Below are positions 8,701 to 17,376 of a stretch of 64,000 nt of DNA, piece after piece; position 1 is the first letter of the stretch; the number at the start of each line of letters is the position of its first letter. A program made the position numbers and the translations under genes. The notes below the pieces were generated by a model that saw only the letters and a program-made list of their open reading frames with translations, was not told the origin of the DNA and ran no database searches. Source of the DNA: Anaerolineales bacterium HSG24 (lineage in GTDB: Bacteria > Chloroflexota > Anaerolineae > 4572-78 > J111); assembly GCA_030377895.1 (NCBI GenBank), contig JAUCGB010000007.1, forward strand, positions 1 to 64,000, written 5' to 3'.

Positions 8701-9891
8701 TTTATGCCCATAATCATAAATCGACTGACTGACCATTATCTCGCCCGGTTTGGCCTTGCTCATCAAGCGAGCCGCGGTGTTAACCGTGTCGCCTAAGCCG
8801 CCATAAGTCAGCCGGTTTTTGCCGCCATACCGTCCGGTGCGGGTGCGTCCGTAGTCAATGCCGATTTTGACGGTGTTGATATAGTCAAACTGGTCGGCCA
8901 CATGTTGTAGGGCTATGGCCGCGTCGATGGCCTGTTTGCCTGCGTCATCGAGAGGCAACGGCGCGCCAAACATCACATAAAAATAGCTGCCCTTATCGCC
9001 AAAAATAAGCTGTTTGATGTAACTGCGATAACTTTGTAGAGTTCGCTGGGTCTGTTGGATAAAGTCGTTTAGCTTCGTAGACGCGTCTGGATCGCGGTCA
9101 TAATCTAACCCAGTAAAGCTGAAAAATAGGACGGCCACTGGCTGGAGGGTATCCAACTCATCGGCTCGGTCTTCTTGATACTGTTGATAAACAGGGGGCA
9201 GAACCCAAGGTTGCACTTCGGATTCGGGGACAGAGGTAGCAGTCAGCGGCCAAGGTTCAACTTCTGGCTGATGATTGATGCTCCGTACCACAGCGTACCG
9301 CGCCCCTTTGAGATATTGGCTCTCCTTGCCGCGCTGTTCAGCAATATCGAGCGAGCCATTCAAGTAAACGGCCACCTCTGGACTAAGTAACACCTCACCC
9401 GATGCGGCGAATTTTTCGGCCTTGGCCATGCGGTTCAGAGTGTCACCAACTAGCACATCAAGTAGTTGAATCTTGGGATCGCCGACTAGAAAACGGTTGG
9501 CGTTACCACTGGCAACGGCTACTTTTAAGGCTAAGGGCGGCTCAAGCGAGGCAAAACGTTGCATGGCTGATTGCATAGCTAATCCGCAGGCGGTAGCTCG
9601 CAAGCCATCATCTTGCTCAAACCAACAGGTAATCGCGTCCCCAGCGAAGGTGAGGACGCTTCCGCGATAACAATGGACTTGCTCAACCAAAACGCCATAC
9701 ACCTCGTTGAGTTGAACGGTCAGCAAGTCGTTGCCGCGCCGAATATCATATTGCTGAATCAGTAGTTCGGTTAGGGGGGTAAAGCCAGAGACATCGGCAA
9801 ACAGGGCCGTGCCCCATGTTCCACGGGGAAGGGTTTTCTCGACTCGCCGGTCAATTGGAAGGTAGGAGAGTGTTTTTGCAGGACTATTCAT
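5707..9891 (-). CDS. Class III cyclase-like / AAA ATPase / TPR signalling protein (1394 aa)
   Basis: Residues about 25-205 form a guanylate/adenylate cyclase homology domain with FADVSGF and FAGDAITCWF, keeping both metal-binding Asp positions. A second cyclase-type domain (about 240-425) has FFSFTGL where the first metal Asp should be, but retains GDTVNTAARL. A STAND/MalT-like ATPase follows (P-loop GVKGIGKS near 470; ILLEDTHWLDEASW near 650) and then about 500 residues of TPRs. This order is known in large adenylate-cyclase/AAA/TPR regulators, which are thought to couple ligand sensing by the TPRs to ATPase-driven control of the cyclase. One degenerate and one intact domain suggests a pseudo-heterodimeric catalytic pair. 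It stands alone between repeats, with start ATG at 9891. No effector gene is adjacent. Confidence 0.85.
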   Translation of the reverse strand: MNSPAKTLSYLPIDRRVEKTLPRGTWGTALFADVSGFTPLTELLIQQYDIRRGNDLLTVQLNEVYGVLVEQVHCYRGSVLTFAGDAITCWFEQDDGLRATACGLAMQSAMQRFASLEPPLALKVAVASGNANRFLVGDPKIQLLDVLVGDTLNRMAKAEKFAASGEVLLSPEVAVYLNGSLDIAEQRGKESQYLKGARYAVVRSINHQPEVEPWPLTATSVPESEVQPWVLPPVYQQYQEDRADELDTLQPVAVLFFSFTGLDYDRDPDASTKLNDFIQQTQRTLQSYRSYIKQLIFGDKGSYFYVMFGAPLPLDDAGKQAIDAAIALQHVADQFDYINTVKIGIDYGRTRTGRYGGKNRLTYGGLGDTVNTAARLMSKAKPGEIMVSQSIYDYGHKKYRFDHVGAVQLKGKVGHHEIYRVIDALQLDIFSQFTEPLWGRGSQISRIDRSLGVIWAEKEQVFCIEGVKGIGKSHLANEFVKRAYRRGVRVIQGSCDPSIQNVMYHPWRAIFRALLDLPATPEITATYRMTADQIRQVNQQQLEKQIVHLEQKIKGIGRRYLVRLPVLGDLLNLNIPDNATTANFSPEVRQNSLFDLAEKIIQHATISPETYQFENPIVILLEDTHWLDEASWQLLASLTRRQKDLGVMYLLVQRPITGKSVTKLFEGISNYSHLHLGELSAEGVYQYAKHLLGDEISTLVVNLIQSKTQGVPFFVQEFTKSLQSGDFIYLHPVKNEWHIVPHLFNQLKANNHILKQGGSWVADDLTKIDLGIPETMHEVVLNRLKGLPPTSFNLLKFASLIGRKFEFDVLAHAHPERLQTDEIRLMMADLQEQDFIQPDPLTPSRAFIFRHNITQQVAYETMLGDKERQYHRLIAESLEVVKPDEVERLAHHFYEAKIADKAVYHLERAALKAKIEYANETALDFYTKALEFGEVAQLRLGQIEILHLLGLRDRQRAALETLADTPDVTNLGQHKLWFELYFAIAEYDEAEKAGKAALSVAETITEQAASWLNLALLATKQGNYNLAEERYNEAIGLLDLKTITTETKRHIVIEIFHGLSTVKRQQGDFQGATTYAEDALAMSGELEDKQNQAVAYYKLGDIASYQRHHQVAVAYYQQALTIQQLTGDRVGEGKILNDLSGTTRNQGHYHQAQIYSNQALEILQATNNRWEEVNVWIDLGIMFQELGVFSEAEDCLRSGIKLAQDIGDEVGVAYLLVNWGLVELDQGDYAKAEQLLLEGMVIVKTAGDKSLMTYFHNYLSMVYVEIGDCDKAIEQANKSMTLHHTLDMKWSTTDNFAVLAKAYLTQGDTNKAVEYANQAWELLEECKGEGPEFPQRDYCACGDVFAHVGDSRAEQAYSLARNFIETRAEHIQDDDLREAYLQVNNKYMKNETRM

Positions 9892-10235
9892 TATACATTA
9901 TATTCCTATCGTTGTCCACTATTGTTGCAATATATGTTGTCACAGGTTACTATTAATTTTAATACAAAAATCACAATATCAACACAGTATTTTTGTCCTA
10001 TGAAAATTTAGAGCCAGCTAAAAGTAAAGACATAAGACGCGCAAAGCCCCGACCATATTGACCGGGGCTCATATTTGAATTGTACAAACAAAACCAAATT
10101 ATAAATGGTGAATGGTGAATTATAAATGGTAAATGAATGTAAGCGGCATTATGAATGAATGTGACCAACTCTATCGTGTTTTCAGTGCCAGTAATAAAAA
10201 CAACAATTGTAAGCCTACAAAAATTTTAAGGAGAC
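9892..10235. other. Intergenic region between the cyclase gene and peptide A
   Basis: AT-rich. It holds one copy of a dispersed repeat (10099-10188: ATAAATGGTGAATGGTGAAT, GTAAGCGGCATTATGAATG, TATCGTGTTTTCAG) that recurs at 43050-43139. No gene was recognised. Confidence 0.6.
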
Positions 10236-10268
10236 TCAAACCAATTTCAAACGTTCGTAGTGTATAAT
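10236..10268 (+). promoter_or_regulatory. PhoB/OmpR-like promoter of peptide A
   Basis: TCAAAC at 10236 and 10247, 10 bp, then a consensus TATAAT at 10263-10268. No -35 box: the direct repeats occupy that position, as in PhoB-activated promoters. Confidence 0.75.
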
Positions 10269-10318
10269 GAAAATAAATCATAAACTATTTAATAAACTAA
10301 ATTTAAGGAGTTTCAAAA

Positions 10319-10489
10319 ATGAAAAATATCGTAGCAGTTGAAGACAAAGTAAAAGTAGAAGAAACGTTGCCGGTTTATGAAGTACCAACGGTGACAACTT
10401 ATACTGATGAAGCAATTCTTGAAGAGTTGGGACCAGCTCAAGCCAACACCTATGAGGTGGATAACCCGTTCGAAGGCAGTAAATTTTAA
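10319..10489 (+). CDS. Peptide A, leader-like small peptide (56 aa)
   Basis: ATG at 10319 with Shine-Dalgarno AAGGAG; TAA at 10487. The peptide contains LPVYEVPTVTTYTDEAILEE then LGPAQA and an acidic tail ending FEGSKF. It aligns with peptide B (17069-17221) over about 30 residues. The YExPT start of the block resembles the YxxP element by which RiPP leader peptides dock to RRE domains, and an abrupt GPAQA before a variable tail fits a leader/core border. No radical SAM, YcaO, lanthionine synthetase, B1/B2 or ATP-grasp gene is in the window, so RiPP identity is inference. It lies in front of a secreted protein gene. Confidence 0.7.
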   Translation: MKNIVAVEDKVKVEETLPVYEVPTVTTYTDEAILEELGPAQANTYEVDNPFEGSKF

Positions 10490-10534
10490 AAACTAGGTTT
10501 TCGTTTGGGCCATATCATGCTGAAACCGTAGGTT

Positions 10535-10565
10535 GAGGAGTCCCCTGACTGTTTGGGGATTCTTC
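10535..10565 (+). terminator. Possible terminator after peptide A
   Basis: GAGGAGTCCCC and GGGGATTCTTC can pair over 11 positions including G-T pairs; the T-tract is poor, so some read-through into the gene at 10617 is likely. Confidence 0.4.
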
Positions 10566-10616
10566 ATAAACTCTAAGTAGTTTAACAAAAATTAAAGAAA
10601 TTTTAGGAGAATAAAA

Positions 10617-12776
10617 ATGAAAGTGATAAAATCTTTAGCAATTTTGCTCGTGCTTTTTATGATAGTAACACCAATTTTGGCTGATGAGCCAGACCCAATT
10701 GGTGGAGGCCCGGTGGGACAAGATACGGGTGGGGAAGTTGTTGTAGCACAACAAGATAATGATACATGTCACACAAACGTTGATGGTTTTACCATTTGTT
10801 TTGTTAGTAAAAATGGTAATGACTGGACATACACTGTCACCAGTGATGATGACAAAAATACCAAAGCTTTGAGCCATGTTGTGTTTGGTCTGTGTGCCTA
10901 TCCAACGAATGTAACTACGACTGGTGGTAGTGGTGGTTATGTACACGAAGATGGTCAACTCCAAGTAGACCCAACGACCGGCACTTACGGTTATAAGCTG
11001 GATACTACAGAGCCTGGATTAGGTGAAGATAAGACTATCGAAACGACCACCTTTGTGTTCACCTTAGATGCTGATTATGGCGAAGGCACAATCACTGTAG
11101 CCACCAAAGCTGGCGGAGTTAGTGCTTATTCTTCTGATATAACCGGCCCCAATTGTGATAACGTAGCTACTTCAACCCCTGAACCAACCTCTGAACCAAC
11201 CTCTGAACCGACAGATGAACCAACCTCTGAACCAACTCCTGATTTAGGTACGACTAGCTGTAAATTATACTCAGTTCATGATGAAAGTACCCGAGATTCA
11301 CAGTTCTTCACCATTGATCTTCTTACCAATGAGGTCGTTGCTTTGAATGACGAACTACATGAAGAAAAAGATTTAGAAGGTTTAGATTTTGAACCGGGGA
11401 CAGGTCGCTTGTTTGCTACATCCGGTAAAGATGCTGGTCAACAAAACCCAGCACAACCGAGCGAACTCTATCTTGTTAACTCCGAAAATGGTGATATTAC
11501 TCTAGTAGGTACGATTGAAGATGATACTGCTCCTTTCTATGATGTTGCAGCCTTGAGTTTTCGTAATGATGGAACATTATGGGCTTATGGTCGCAAAAAA
11601 AGCAAGGTTGGTCGAAAGGGTGTCATCCAACTTGACCCCAATACTGGCAAAGTTCTCTTCTATAAAAGCAGTGGTATAAACGCCGAAGCTGTTGCTTGGA
11701 GCCCGGATGGTAGCACACTCTGGATCGCTTACAAAAAGAAATTGTATACCTATACCGAAGGTGGTTCTGTTAGCTATAAAGATACCGTGAGTGCCCCCGA
11801 TGATATAGAAGGTTTGGGCTTCGGGCCAAGTGGTTATCTAATGGCCGGTGTCCATCACGGTGGTAAGATCAACATCTTCTCAATGGATGTTAGCGACCCA
11901 ACTGATGTTAAAGTTGTTGGTAACTCAGTGGTTTCAACAAACCAATTTGAAGATGTAGAATCAATCGCTTGGCTTGATGGCTGTGAAGGTTCACTTGGTG
12001 ATACCGTTTGGAACGATAGTGATGAAGATGGTCTTCAAGATGATAATGAAGAAGGTATTGTCGGTGCCGTTGTCAATCTCTATGAAGATACCGATGGTAA
12101 TGGTGAATTTAATCCCGATACGACCGGTGATCCCTTCAATCCCAATGGTGATTTGTTAGTCGCGACAACCCAGACCAATAATAGCGGAAAGTATCTGTTT
12201 GATAATTTACTTCCCAACCAATACTTCGTGGCCTTAGATGACAGCAACTTTAGTGATGCGGGTGCTTTGGTTGGCTATGAGGTAACGAAGAAAGATGCTG
12301 GTGATGATGATAGTGATGATAGTGATGGTAGTACCTCCTCACCTTACGTTACCACGTTGATTAACTTACCAGCCGAGACAGATGATATGACTTGGGACTT
12401 TGGCCTCTTTGAGCCGGGTACAACTGCTATTGCCCTGAAATCATTCACTACTGATATTCAAGGCAACACAGTTATCATCAACTGGGAAACCGCGGCTGAG
12501 ATTGATAACGCTGGTTTTAACATCTACCGGGCCAATGCTCTGAATGGTCAGTATGAGAAGATCAACGAGCGAATGATTGGTGCCCAAGGTGGTTTGGCTG
12601 GTGCAGTCTACAGCTTTGAAGATACACCGCCGGCAGTTGGCGTTTACTTCTACGTCCTTGAAGATATTGACACCTTCGGTCTAGCAACCTCTTACGAACC
12701 AGTTCAAGCCTCTCTTAAAGATATTCTACCAACACGTAGCCTCAACTACCACCCAATACGACCAGCAACCAACTAA
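10617..12776 (+). CDS. Secreted multidomain protein with beta-propeller-like and SdrD B-like domains (719 aa)
   Basis: A signal peptide (MKVIKSLAILLVLFMIVTPI, cleavage probably after ILA) precedes an unassigned domain (45-185), a Pro/Thr/Glu linker with repeated EPTS units (188-212), a six-bladed-propeller-like repeat region (about 215-455, e.g. DLEGLDFEPGTGRLFATSG), an SdrD B-like domain (GDTVWNDSDEDGLQDDNEEG, about 459-560; normally Ca-binding) and a C-terminal Fn3-like module (AEIDNAGFNIYRA) frequent in Chloroflexota exoproteins. There is no LPXTG or anchor, so secretion or loose surface association is likely. Shine-Dalgarno TAGGAG before the ATG. It stands directly after peptide A and before the C25 protease, suggesting a surface module. 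Confidence 0.8.
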   Translation: MKVIKSLAILLVLFMIVTPILADEPDPIGGGPVGQDTGGEVVVAQQDNDTCHTNVDGFTICFVSKNGNDWTYTVTSDDDKNTKALSHVVFGLCAYPTNVTTTGGSGGYVHEDGQLQVDPTTGTYGYKLDTTEPGLGEDKTIETTTFVFTLDADYGEGTITVATKAGGVSAYSSDITGPNCDNVATSTPEPTSEPTSEPTDEPTSEPTPDLGTTSCKLYSVHDESTRDSQFFTIDLLTNEVVALNDELHEEKDLEGLDFEPGTGRLFATSGKDAGQQNPAQPSELYLVNSENGDITLVGTIEDDTAPFYDVAALSFRNDGTLWAYGRKKSKVGRKGVIQLDPNTGKVLFYKSSGINAEAVAWSPDGSTLWIAYKKKLYTYTEGGSVSYKDTVSAPDDIEGLGFGPSGYLMAGVHHGGKINIFSMDVSDPTDVKVVGNSVVSTNQFEDVESIAWLDGCEGSLGDTVWNDSDEDGLQDDNEEGIVGAVVNLYEDTDGNGEFNPDTTGDPFNPNGDLLVATTQTNNSGKYLFDNLLPNQYFVALDDSNFSDAGALVGYEVTKKDAGDDDSDDSDGSTSSPYVTTLINLPAETDDMTWDFGLFEPGTTAIALKSFTTDIQGNTVIINWETAAEIDNAGFNIYRANALNGQYEKINERMIGAQGGLAGAVYSFEDTPPAVGVYFYVLEDIDTFGLATSYEPVQASLKDILPTRSLNYHPIRPATN

Positions 12777-12790
12777 TTTGAAATAGTTAA

Positions 12791-12826
12791 GAAGCTCGGC
12801 TCCTCAAAAAAGCCGAGCTTCTTTCA
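12791..12826 (+). terminator. Terminator of the SdrD B-like protein gene
   Basis: GAAGCTCGGCT (12791-12801) pairs with AGCCGAGCTTC (12811-12821), followed by TTTC. Confidence 0.8.
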
Positions 12827-12839
12827 TGTACGGAACACA

Positions 12840-13170
12840 AGATGCAACAGTCTTTCAGATAATCTTATTGTCACGCTACAAGCGTGACCTCCAATTATCG
12901 TAGGTGACGCTTGTAGCGTCACGTGAAGGCTGTAGTTTGTTCGAGAACAAAAACCCACCTATAGATTCTTAACTATGGGTGGGTTGTCTGTTTTAGGACT
13001 CATTCCTAACTTGCCTTTGATGAAACGGTAAGTTACAATCGGAATGACTATCAAAAGTTTGTCGCTTCACCGAACTATAGATTTTTAGGACACGAATTAA
13101 CACAGAGAAACACGGATAATACAAAAAAATCCGTGTAAATCCGCGTTATTCGCGTCCAGAATTATTTTTG
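12840..13170. repeat. Cluster of palindromic intergenic repeats
   Basis: Contains ACAGTCTTTCAGATAA followed by GTCACGCTACAAGCGTGAC and GTGACGCTTGTAGCGTCAC hairpins (12848-12925), a CCCACC/GGTGGG hairpin near 12955, and a region from GACACGAATTAACAC to GCGTTATTCGCGTCC (13090-13160) that has a relative at 57340-57525. No gene. Confidence 0.7.
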
Positions 13171-13224
13171 TTGAGAAACGATAAACTTTTGGACTATCAT
13201 TCTAAATTTAAGGAGATAAATTTT

Positions 13225-16200
13225 ATGAAGAACAAGCAAATTTTTGTCGTTTTAGTAGTTACATTGTTGTTGGTAACTGGTTCAGCTTCATTAGTTGTGG
13301 CTCAAGGGCCTGAGCCTGATGAAGCTAACCTTTCTCATGATGGTGCTGGTCTGAAAGTTATCACAAATAATTCCCAAAAAATTTTGGTTGAGTTGACTAT
13401 TGATGATTATCAAATTGAGACTATTACTCACAATGGTCAAACATACCAGCGGTTGAATGTTCCAGAAACGGTTCAATCAACTAAGATTGGCAAACCTCAA
13501 CTGCCGATTCTAGGAACTTGGCTGGGTGTGCCAACCACCAATGATGTTTCGGTCAAGATAGTTGAAACCGAATCTGAAACATTGACGGGTTATCCGCTAT
13601 ATCCGGCTCCGGCAACAAAGATTGTCGGGCAAGGTCTACAACAGTATGCCCAAGAGGTTTTTGCCCTTGATGAGCAAACTTATAATACCGATGCCTTCTA
13701 TCCTAATGAAAGTGAAATTGCTACGCTTGGTGATACAGGCAAAATTCGTGAGCAAGCAGTAGCTCAATTGCAATTTTATGCGGCACAGCATAACCCACTG
13801 ACAGGTGAAACACGGCTCTACACGCGGATTTTGGTTGAAATTACATGGGATGGTTCAGCCAGAACTGCTCAAGAGCAAACTGTCAGCTCGGCTTATGATA
13901 GCATGTATAAAAATATTCTGCTCAATTATGATGAACTGAATCTCCAGACCGCTCAACCGGCCCCGCAGGGACGAGCCAAAGTTGAAGCCCAACAAACAGC
14001 CAAGACTATCAAAATTAGTGTAGAAAACAATGGTATCTACAAAGTCGGTTATGAAGATTTGACTACCGCCGGATTAGATTTAAGTGGGGTTACACCGACT
14101 AATATAAAGATGACCCACCTCGGTCAACCGGTTGATATTTGGGTGATTAGCGCAGATGGTAGCACATTCAAAACTGGAGATTATGTTCTCTTTTATGGTC
14201 AGACAATCGAAAGTATCTACACGACCAAAAATATATATCTCTTGACCGTTGGTGAGGCTGGTCAGCAGATGTCTAGCCGTGATGGCGCTCCCCAAGGTGG
14301 CACAGTGCCCACTGAGTTTCCCATCGAAGCCCATTTTGAAGAGGATACTAATAATCAGCGGACAATACCTGATGGTGAAGGCAAAGATCATTGGTTCTGG
14401 GGTGGTTTGATTGCCCCGAATACTGATAAACTAGACCCCAGTCGTGATTATAAGGTTACACTCAACAACATTTCAACCACAGCTACCTCCGCAACTATTC
14501 GGGTACAACTATATGGTCAAACTGATGATCAGAGCGTTGCTGCCGATAAACCAAACCATAACACCAAAATCTCTCTCAACGATAGCGAGATTGATAATCA
14601 AACTTGGCGCGGGAAAATCTTTTATACCCATACAGTTGAAATAGACCACTCTAAGCTAACAGAGGGTGAGAATATTATCAAAGTTGAAACGCCCGGTGGT
14701 ACGGAGGCTAACGTTGAATCGGCCTATATCAACTGGATTGAGATTGATTACTTTGGAACCTACAAAGCTGATGATAATCAACTGTTTTTTAATGCGCCCA
14801 ATGCTGGTTCGTTCCAATTTGAAGTGACAGGTTTTACTGGTGACAGTGTTGATCTGTTTGATATTACCGACCCTAATAAACTGGTTCGCATTACTGATGG
14901 TACTGTCACCGATGGCAAGCTACAGTTCCAACAAGATGCGGCTCAAGATACCGAATATCTGGCTCTCACTTCGGCGCGGTATCAAACCCCAAGCAGTATC
15001 GCACTTGATGAAGCCTCTACTTTGAAGAGTGATAATAGTTATGCTAACTATATCATTATCAGCCATAGAGATTTTCTGACGGATGCAGAGCGTTTGGCTG
15101 AATATCACCGCGATGCCTTTACTCGGACTGTACGAGTGGTTAAAATAGATGATGTGTATGACGAGTTCAGCGACAGCATCTTTACGCCACAAGCGATTCG
15201 TGACTTTTTGAAACACGCTTATGAAAACTGGAAAGATAGCTCTAACAATCGTCCTGACTATGTGCTATTGTTGGGTGATGGGTTTGATGATTATCGAAAG
15301 TTGGAGTCTCAGAGTAAAGATATGACCAACTACATCCCACCACAGTTGATAGAAATTGCTGGTGAAATTTCTAATGGACAAACTCCTTCTGATAACTGGT
15401 TTGTGGAGGTTAGCGGTAATGATGTATTGCCGGATATGATGATTGGTCGCTTACCGGCCCAAAGTAGTACTGAGGCCAAGACAATGGTTGATAAGATTAT
15501 CAGTTATGAGCCGACTGATGCTTGGCAGAAAAATGTGTTGTTTATATCCGATGACGGTAATGATATTGTACCCGGTGATATTTATGACCCCGTTTTCGAT
15601 ACTGTGTCAGACTATTTGGCTTCTGCTGTACCTCACTATTACACAGTCAATAAAGTATATTTCAACCAATATTCTGATACTTCTACCACTACACCAAAAC
15701 AGGATATAAATACGCATATCAACAATGGTACTTTGCTAGTCAACTATGCTGGTCACGGAGAAGTTAACGCATGGGGACTGTGGAAAAGGGAAGAAGTTCT
15801 TCCGCCGAATGATATCAACAATCTTAATAATGGTGATAAATTACCTTTAGTTACGGTAGCCAACTGTCTGAGTGGTTTCTTTTCTAGTGTGAAAGTGACC
15901 AACTCAATGGCCGAAACTTTTCTACGGGCTGATAATAAGGGGGCTGTGGCTGTTTGGGCTCCTTCATGGCTTGATTTCCCATCTGGACACCGAACCTTGA
16001 TAAGTAATTTCTATGACCATTTCTTTGAGAATGATATGTATGTAATAGGGCATGCAGTCGATAGAACTAAGTTGGGTATCTATGGTCAGAATCATGATTG
16101 GAAAACATTGGTACAGACCTTCATTCTATTTGGTGATCCAGCTATGCCACTTGGGGTAGCCCCAAACTATCCTTACGTGGAATACACATCCCCGGAGGCT

Positions 16201-16821
16201 GGCACAACTGATATATCGTTGGATAGTAGCATTGAGGTTTTATTCAATAAACCTGTTTTGCCAGACTCGGTCAAAATTGAGGTTCAGGGTGCGACCAACT
16301 TGACCTTTACTCCAAAATGGAATAGCGTTGATACATCCGTTAAATACACTGCCAGTACAAATTTTGCTACTAATCAAACACTTACGGTTACTATCTCCGG
16401 TGTTAAAGATGAGTTGGGCAATGAGTTAGGTGCCGGCTTAGTACCGTCTACATGGTCATTTACCACCGTGAATCCGGGCAGTATTAGTGGTAAGGTAACG
16501 GACAGTCAAGGGCAACCTCTAAGCGAAATGTTGGTGGAGGCAAATCTCAAGGCTAGTCGTCAAGCTACCTACGGGGAGGCAACCACCGATGCCACGGGAG
16601 TGTATACCATAACTGGTTTGGCTGCCGGTAGCTACATCATCAGTTACGAAGACCCCGACGAAGGTTATGCTCCTAAATATTACGACAACGTCACCGATAT
16701 TAGTCAAGCAACTCCGGTTGAGGTTAAAGCAGGGGAAACTAGTAGTGGATTTGATACTCAGTTAGAACCAGAACAAACGAGTAGTCCAGCTAAGACTTAT
16801 TTGCCTGTTGTTATCAAGTAA
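13225..16821 (+). CDS. Gingipain-type C25 cysteine protease, secreted (1198 aa)
   Basis: The start at 13225 is chosen for its Shine-Dalgarno (AAGGAG) and the signal peptide it opens (MKNKQIFVVLVVTLLLVTGS, cleavage near VVAQ). The C25 catalytic pair is visible: His about 844 in NYAGHGE and Cys about 881 in VANCLSGFF. Downstream are a Big_5-type Ig-like domain (SLDSSIEVLFNKPV), a carboxypeptidase regulatory-like domain (GSISGKVTDSQGQPL) and the tail TYLPVVIK, a C-terminal pattern common in Chloroflexota exported proteins. The N-terminal about 200 residues resemble a gingipain propeptide. It should hydrolyse extracellular proteins or process surface proteins; specificity is unknown. Its neighbours are another secreted protein and two leader-like peptides. 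Maturation of those peptides by this protease is conceivable but has no direct support. Confidence 0.85.
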   Translation: MKNKQIFVVLVVTLLLVTGSASLVVAQGPEPDEANLSHDGAGLKVITNNSQKILVELTIDDYQIETITHNGQTYQRLNVPETVQSTKIGKPQLPILGTWLGVPTTNDVSVKIVETESETLTGYPLYPAPATKIVGQGLQQYAQEVFALDEQTYNTDAFYPNESEIATLGDTGKIREQAVAQLQFYAAQHNPLTGETRLYTRILVEITWDGSARTAQEQTVSSAYDSMYKNILLNYDELNLQTAQPAPQGRAKVEAQQTAKTIKISVENNGIYKVGYEDLTTAGLDLSGVTPTNIKMTHLGQPVDIWVISADGSTFKTGDYVLFYGQTIESIYTTKNIYLLTVGEAGQQMSSRDGAPQGGTVPTEFPIEAHFEEDTNNQRTIPDGEGKDHWFWGGLIAPNTDKLDPSRDYKVTLNNISTTATSATIRVQLYGQTDDQSVAADKPNHNTKISLNDSEIDNQTWRGKIFYTHTVEIDHSKLTEGENIIKVETPGGTEANVESAYINWIEIDYFGTYKADDNQLFFNAPNAGSFQFEVTGFTGDSVDLFDITDPNKLVRITDGTVTDGKLQFQQDAAQDTEYLALTSARYQTPSSIALDEASTLKSDNSYANYIIISHRDFLTDAERLAEYHRDAFTRTVRVVKIDDVYDEFSDSIFTPQAIRDFLKHAYENWKDSSNNRPDYVLLLGDGFDDYRKLESQSKDMTNYIPPQLIEIAGEISNGQTPSDNWFVEVSGNDVLPDMMIGRLPAQSSTEAKTMVDKIISYEPTDAWQKNVLFISDDGNDIVPGDIYDPVFDTVSDYLASAVPHYYTVNKVYFNQYSDTSTTTPKQDINTHINNGTLLVNYAGHGEVNAWGLWKREEVLPPNDINNLNNGDKLPLVTVANCLSGFFSSVKVTNSMAETFLRADNKGAVAVWAPSWLDFPSGHRTLISNFYDHFFENDMYVIGHAVDRTKLGIYGQNHDWKTLVQTFILFGDPAMPLGVAPNYPYVEYTSPEAGTTDISLDSSIEVLFNKPVLPDSVKIEVQGATNLTFTPKWNSVDTSVKYTASTNFATNQTLTVTISGVKDELGNELGAGLVPSTWSFTTVNPGSISGKVTDSQGQPLSEMLVEANLKASRQATYGEATTDATGVYTITGLAAGSYIISYEDPDEGYAPKYYDNVTDISQATPVEVKAGETSSGFDTQLEPEQTSSPAKTYLPVVIK

Positions 16822-16837
16822 TTGGCTTGTGAAGTAG

Positions 16838-16934
16838 GGCTATCAACTTAACGTGAGACAGATAATATCGTAGCACAGTGCGGCACAGGCTGAAGCATGT
16901 GCTACATGTCTCGGCTTACGTTAAGTTGATAGCC
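16838..16934. mobile_element. MITE family R1 with 8-bp target duplication
   Basis: Ends GGCTATCAAC and GTTGATAGCC; flanks TGAAGTAG at 16830-16837 and 16935-16942. No ORF. Confidence 0.92.
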
Positions 16935-16964
16935 TGAAGTAGGTCTCCTGGTTTCAAATCTATA

Positions 16965-17019
16965 CGCCCGAATCAAAAGAGCCTGATCGTTTACACGTCA
17001 GGCTCTTTTGATTCGGGCG
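16965..17019. terminator. Bidirectional terminator between convergent genes
   Basis: A perfect 22-bp inverted repeat (starting CGCCCGAATCAAAAG, 16965-16986 and 16998-17019) with an 11-nt loop separates the C25 protease gene from peptide B on the other strand. Confidence 0.8.
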
Positions 17020-17068
17020 CATAAATTTGTTGAGCTAAACCCGATCCTCAATAAACATTCTTTATTTT

Positions 17069-17221
17069 CTACCAAACACCATCGCCTATATTATACTGGT
17101 TCGCTTGAGCAGGCCCTAACTCTTCAAGGATTTCGTCATCCGTGAAAGTTACAATCGTTGGTATTTCGTACACCGGTAGTTTTGTTTCTTCTACTTGAGT
17201 TACTTCTTTTTTGTCCGTCAT
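17069..17221 (-). CDS. Peptide B, leader-like small peptide (50 aa)
   Basis: The ATG at 17221 follows AGGAG; the longer ORF to 17272 lacks such a site. Sequence: MTDKKEVTQVEETKLPVYEI continuing PTIVTFTDDEILEELGPAQA and a 10-residue tail ending GDGVW. It shares about 22 of 30 central residues with peptide A while the tails differ completely, as for a conserved leader with a variable core. Its promoter has the same phased TCAAAC architecture as peptide A's. No modification enzyme is nearby. Confidence 0.75.
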   Translation of the reverse strand: MTDKKEVTQVEETKLPVYEIPTIVTFTDDEILEELGPAQANQYNIGDGVW

Positions 17222-17376
17222 TTTTGATCTCCTATTATTTTGATTACTTGGGTAATCCGACAACCAGATCACGTTATAAATTTATATTTGGCTATGGTCT
17301 TTGTTTCGGTCATCACTCAGCACTTCGCAACTCAGAGTGATATGGCCCAAACAAAAACGCTAGACCTTATATTTCT

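Noticed and set aside
16935-16965. Possible tRNA T-arm (GGTTTCAAATC)
   Set aside because: No cloverleaf could be formed around it; it is next to a terminator.
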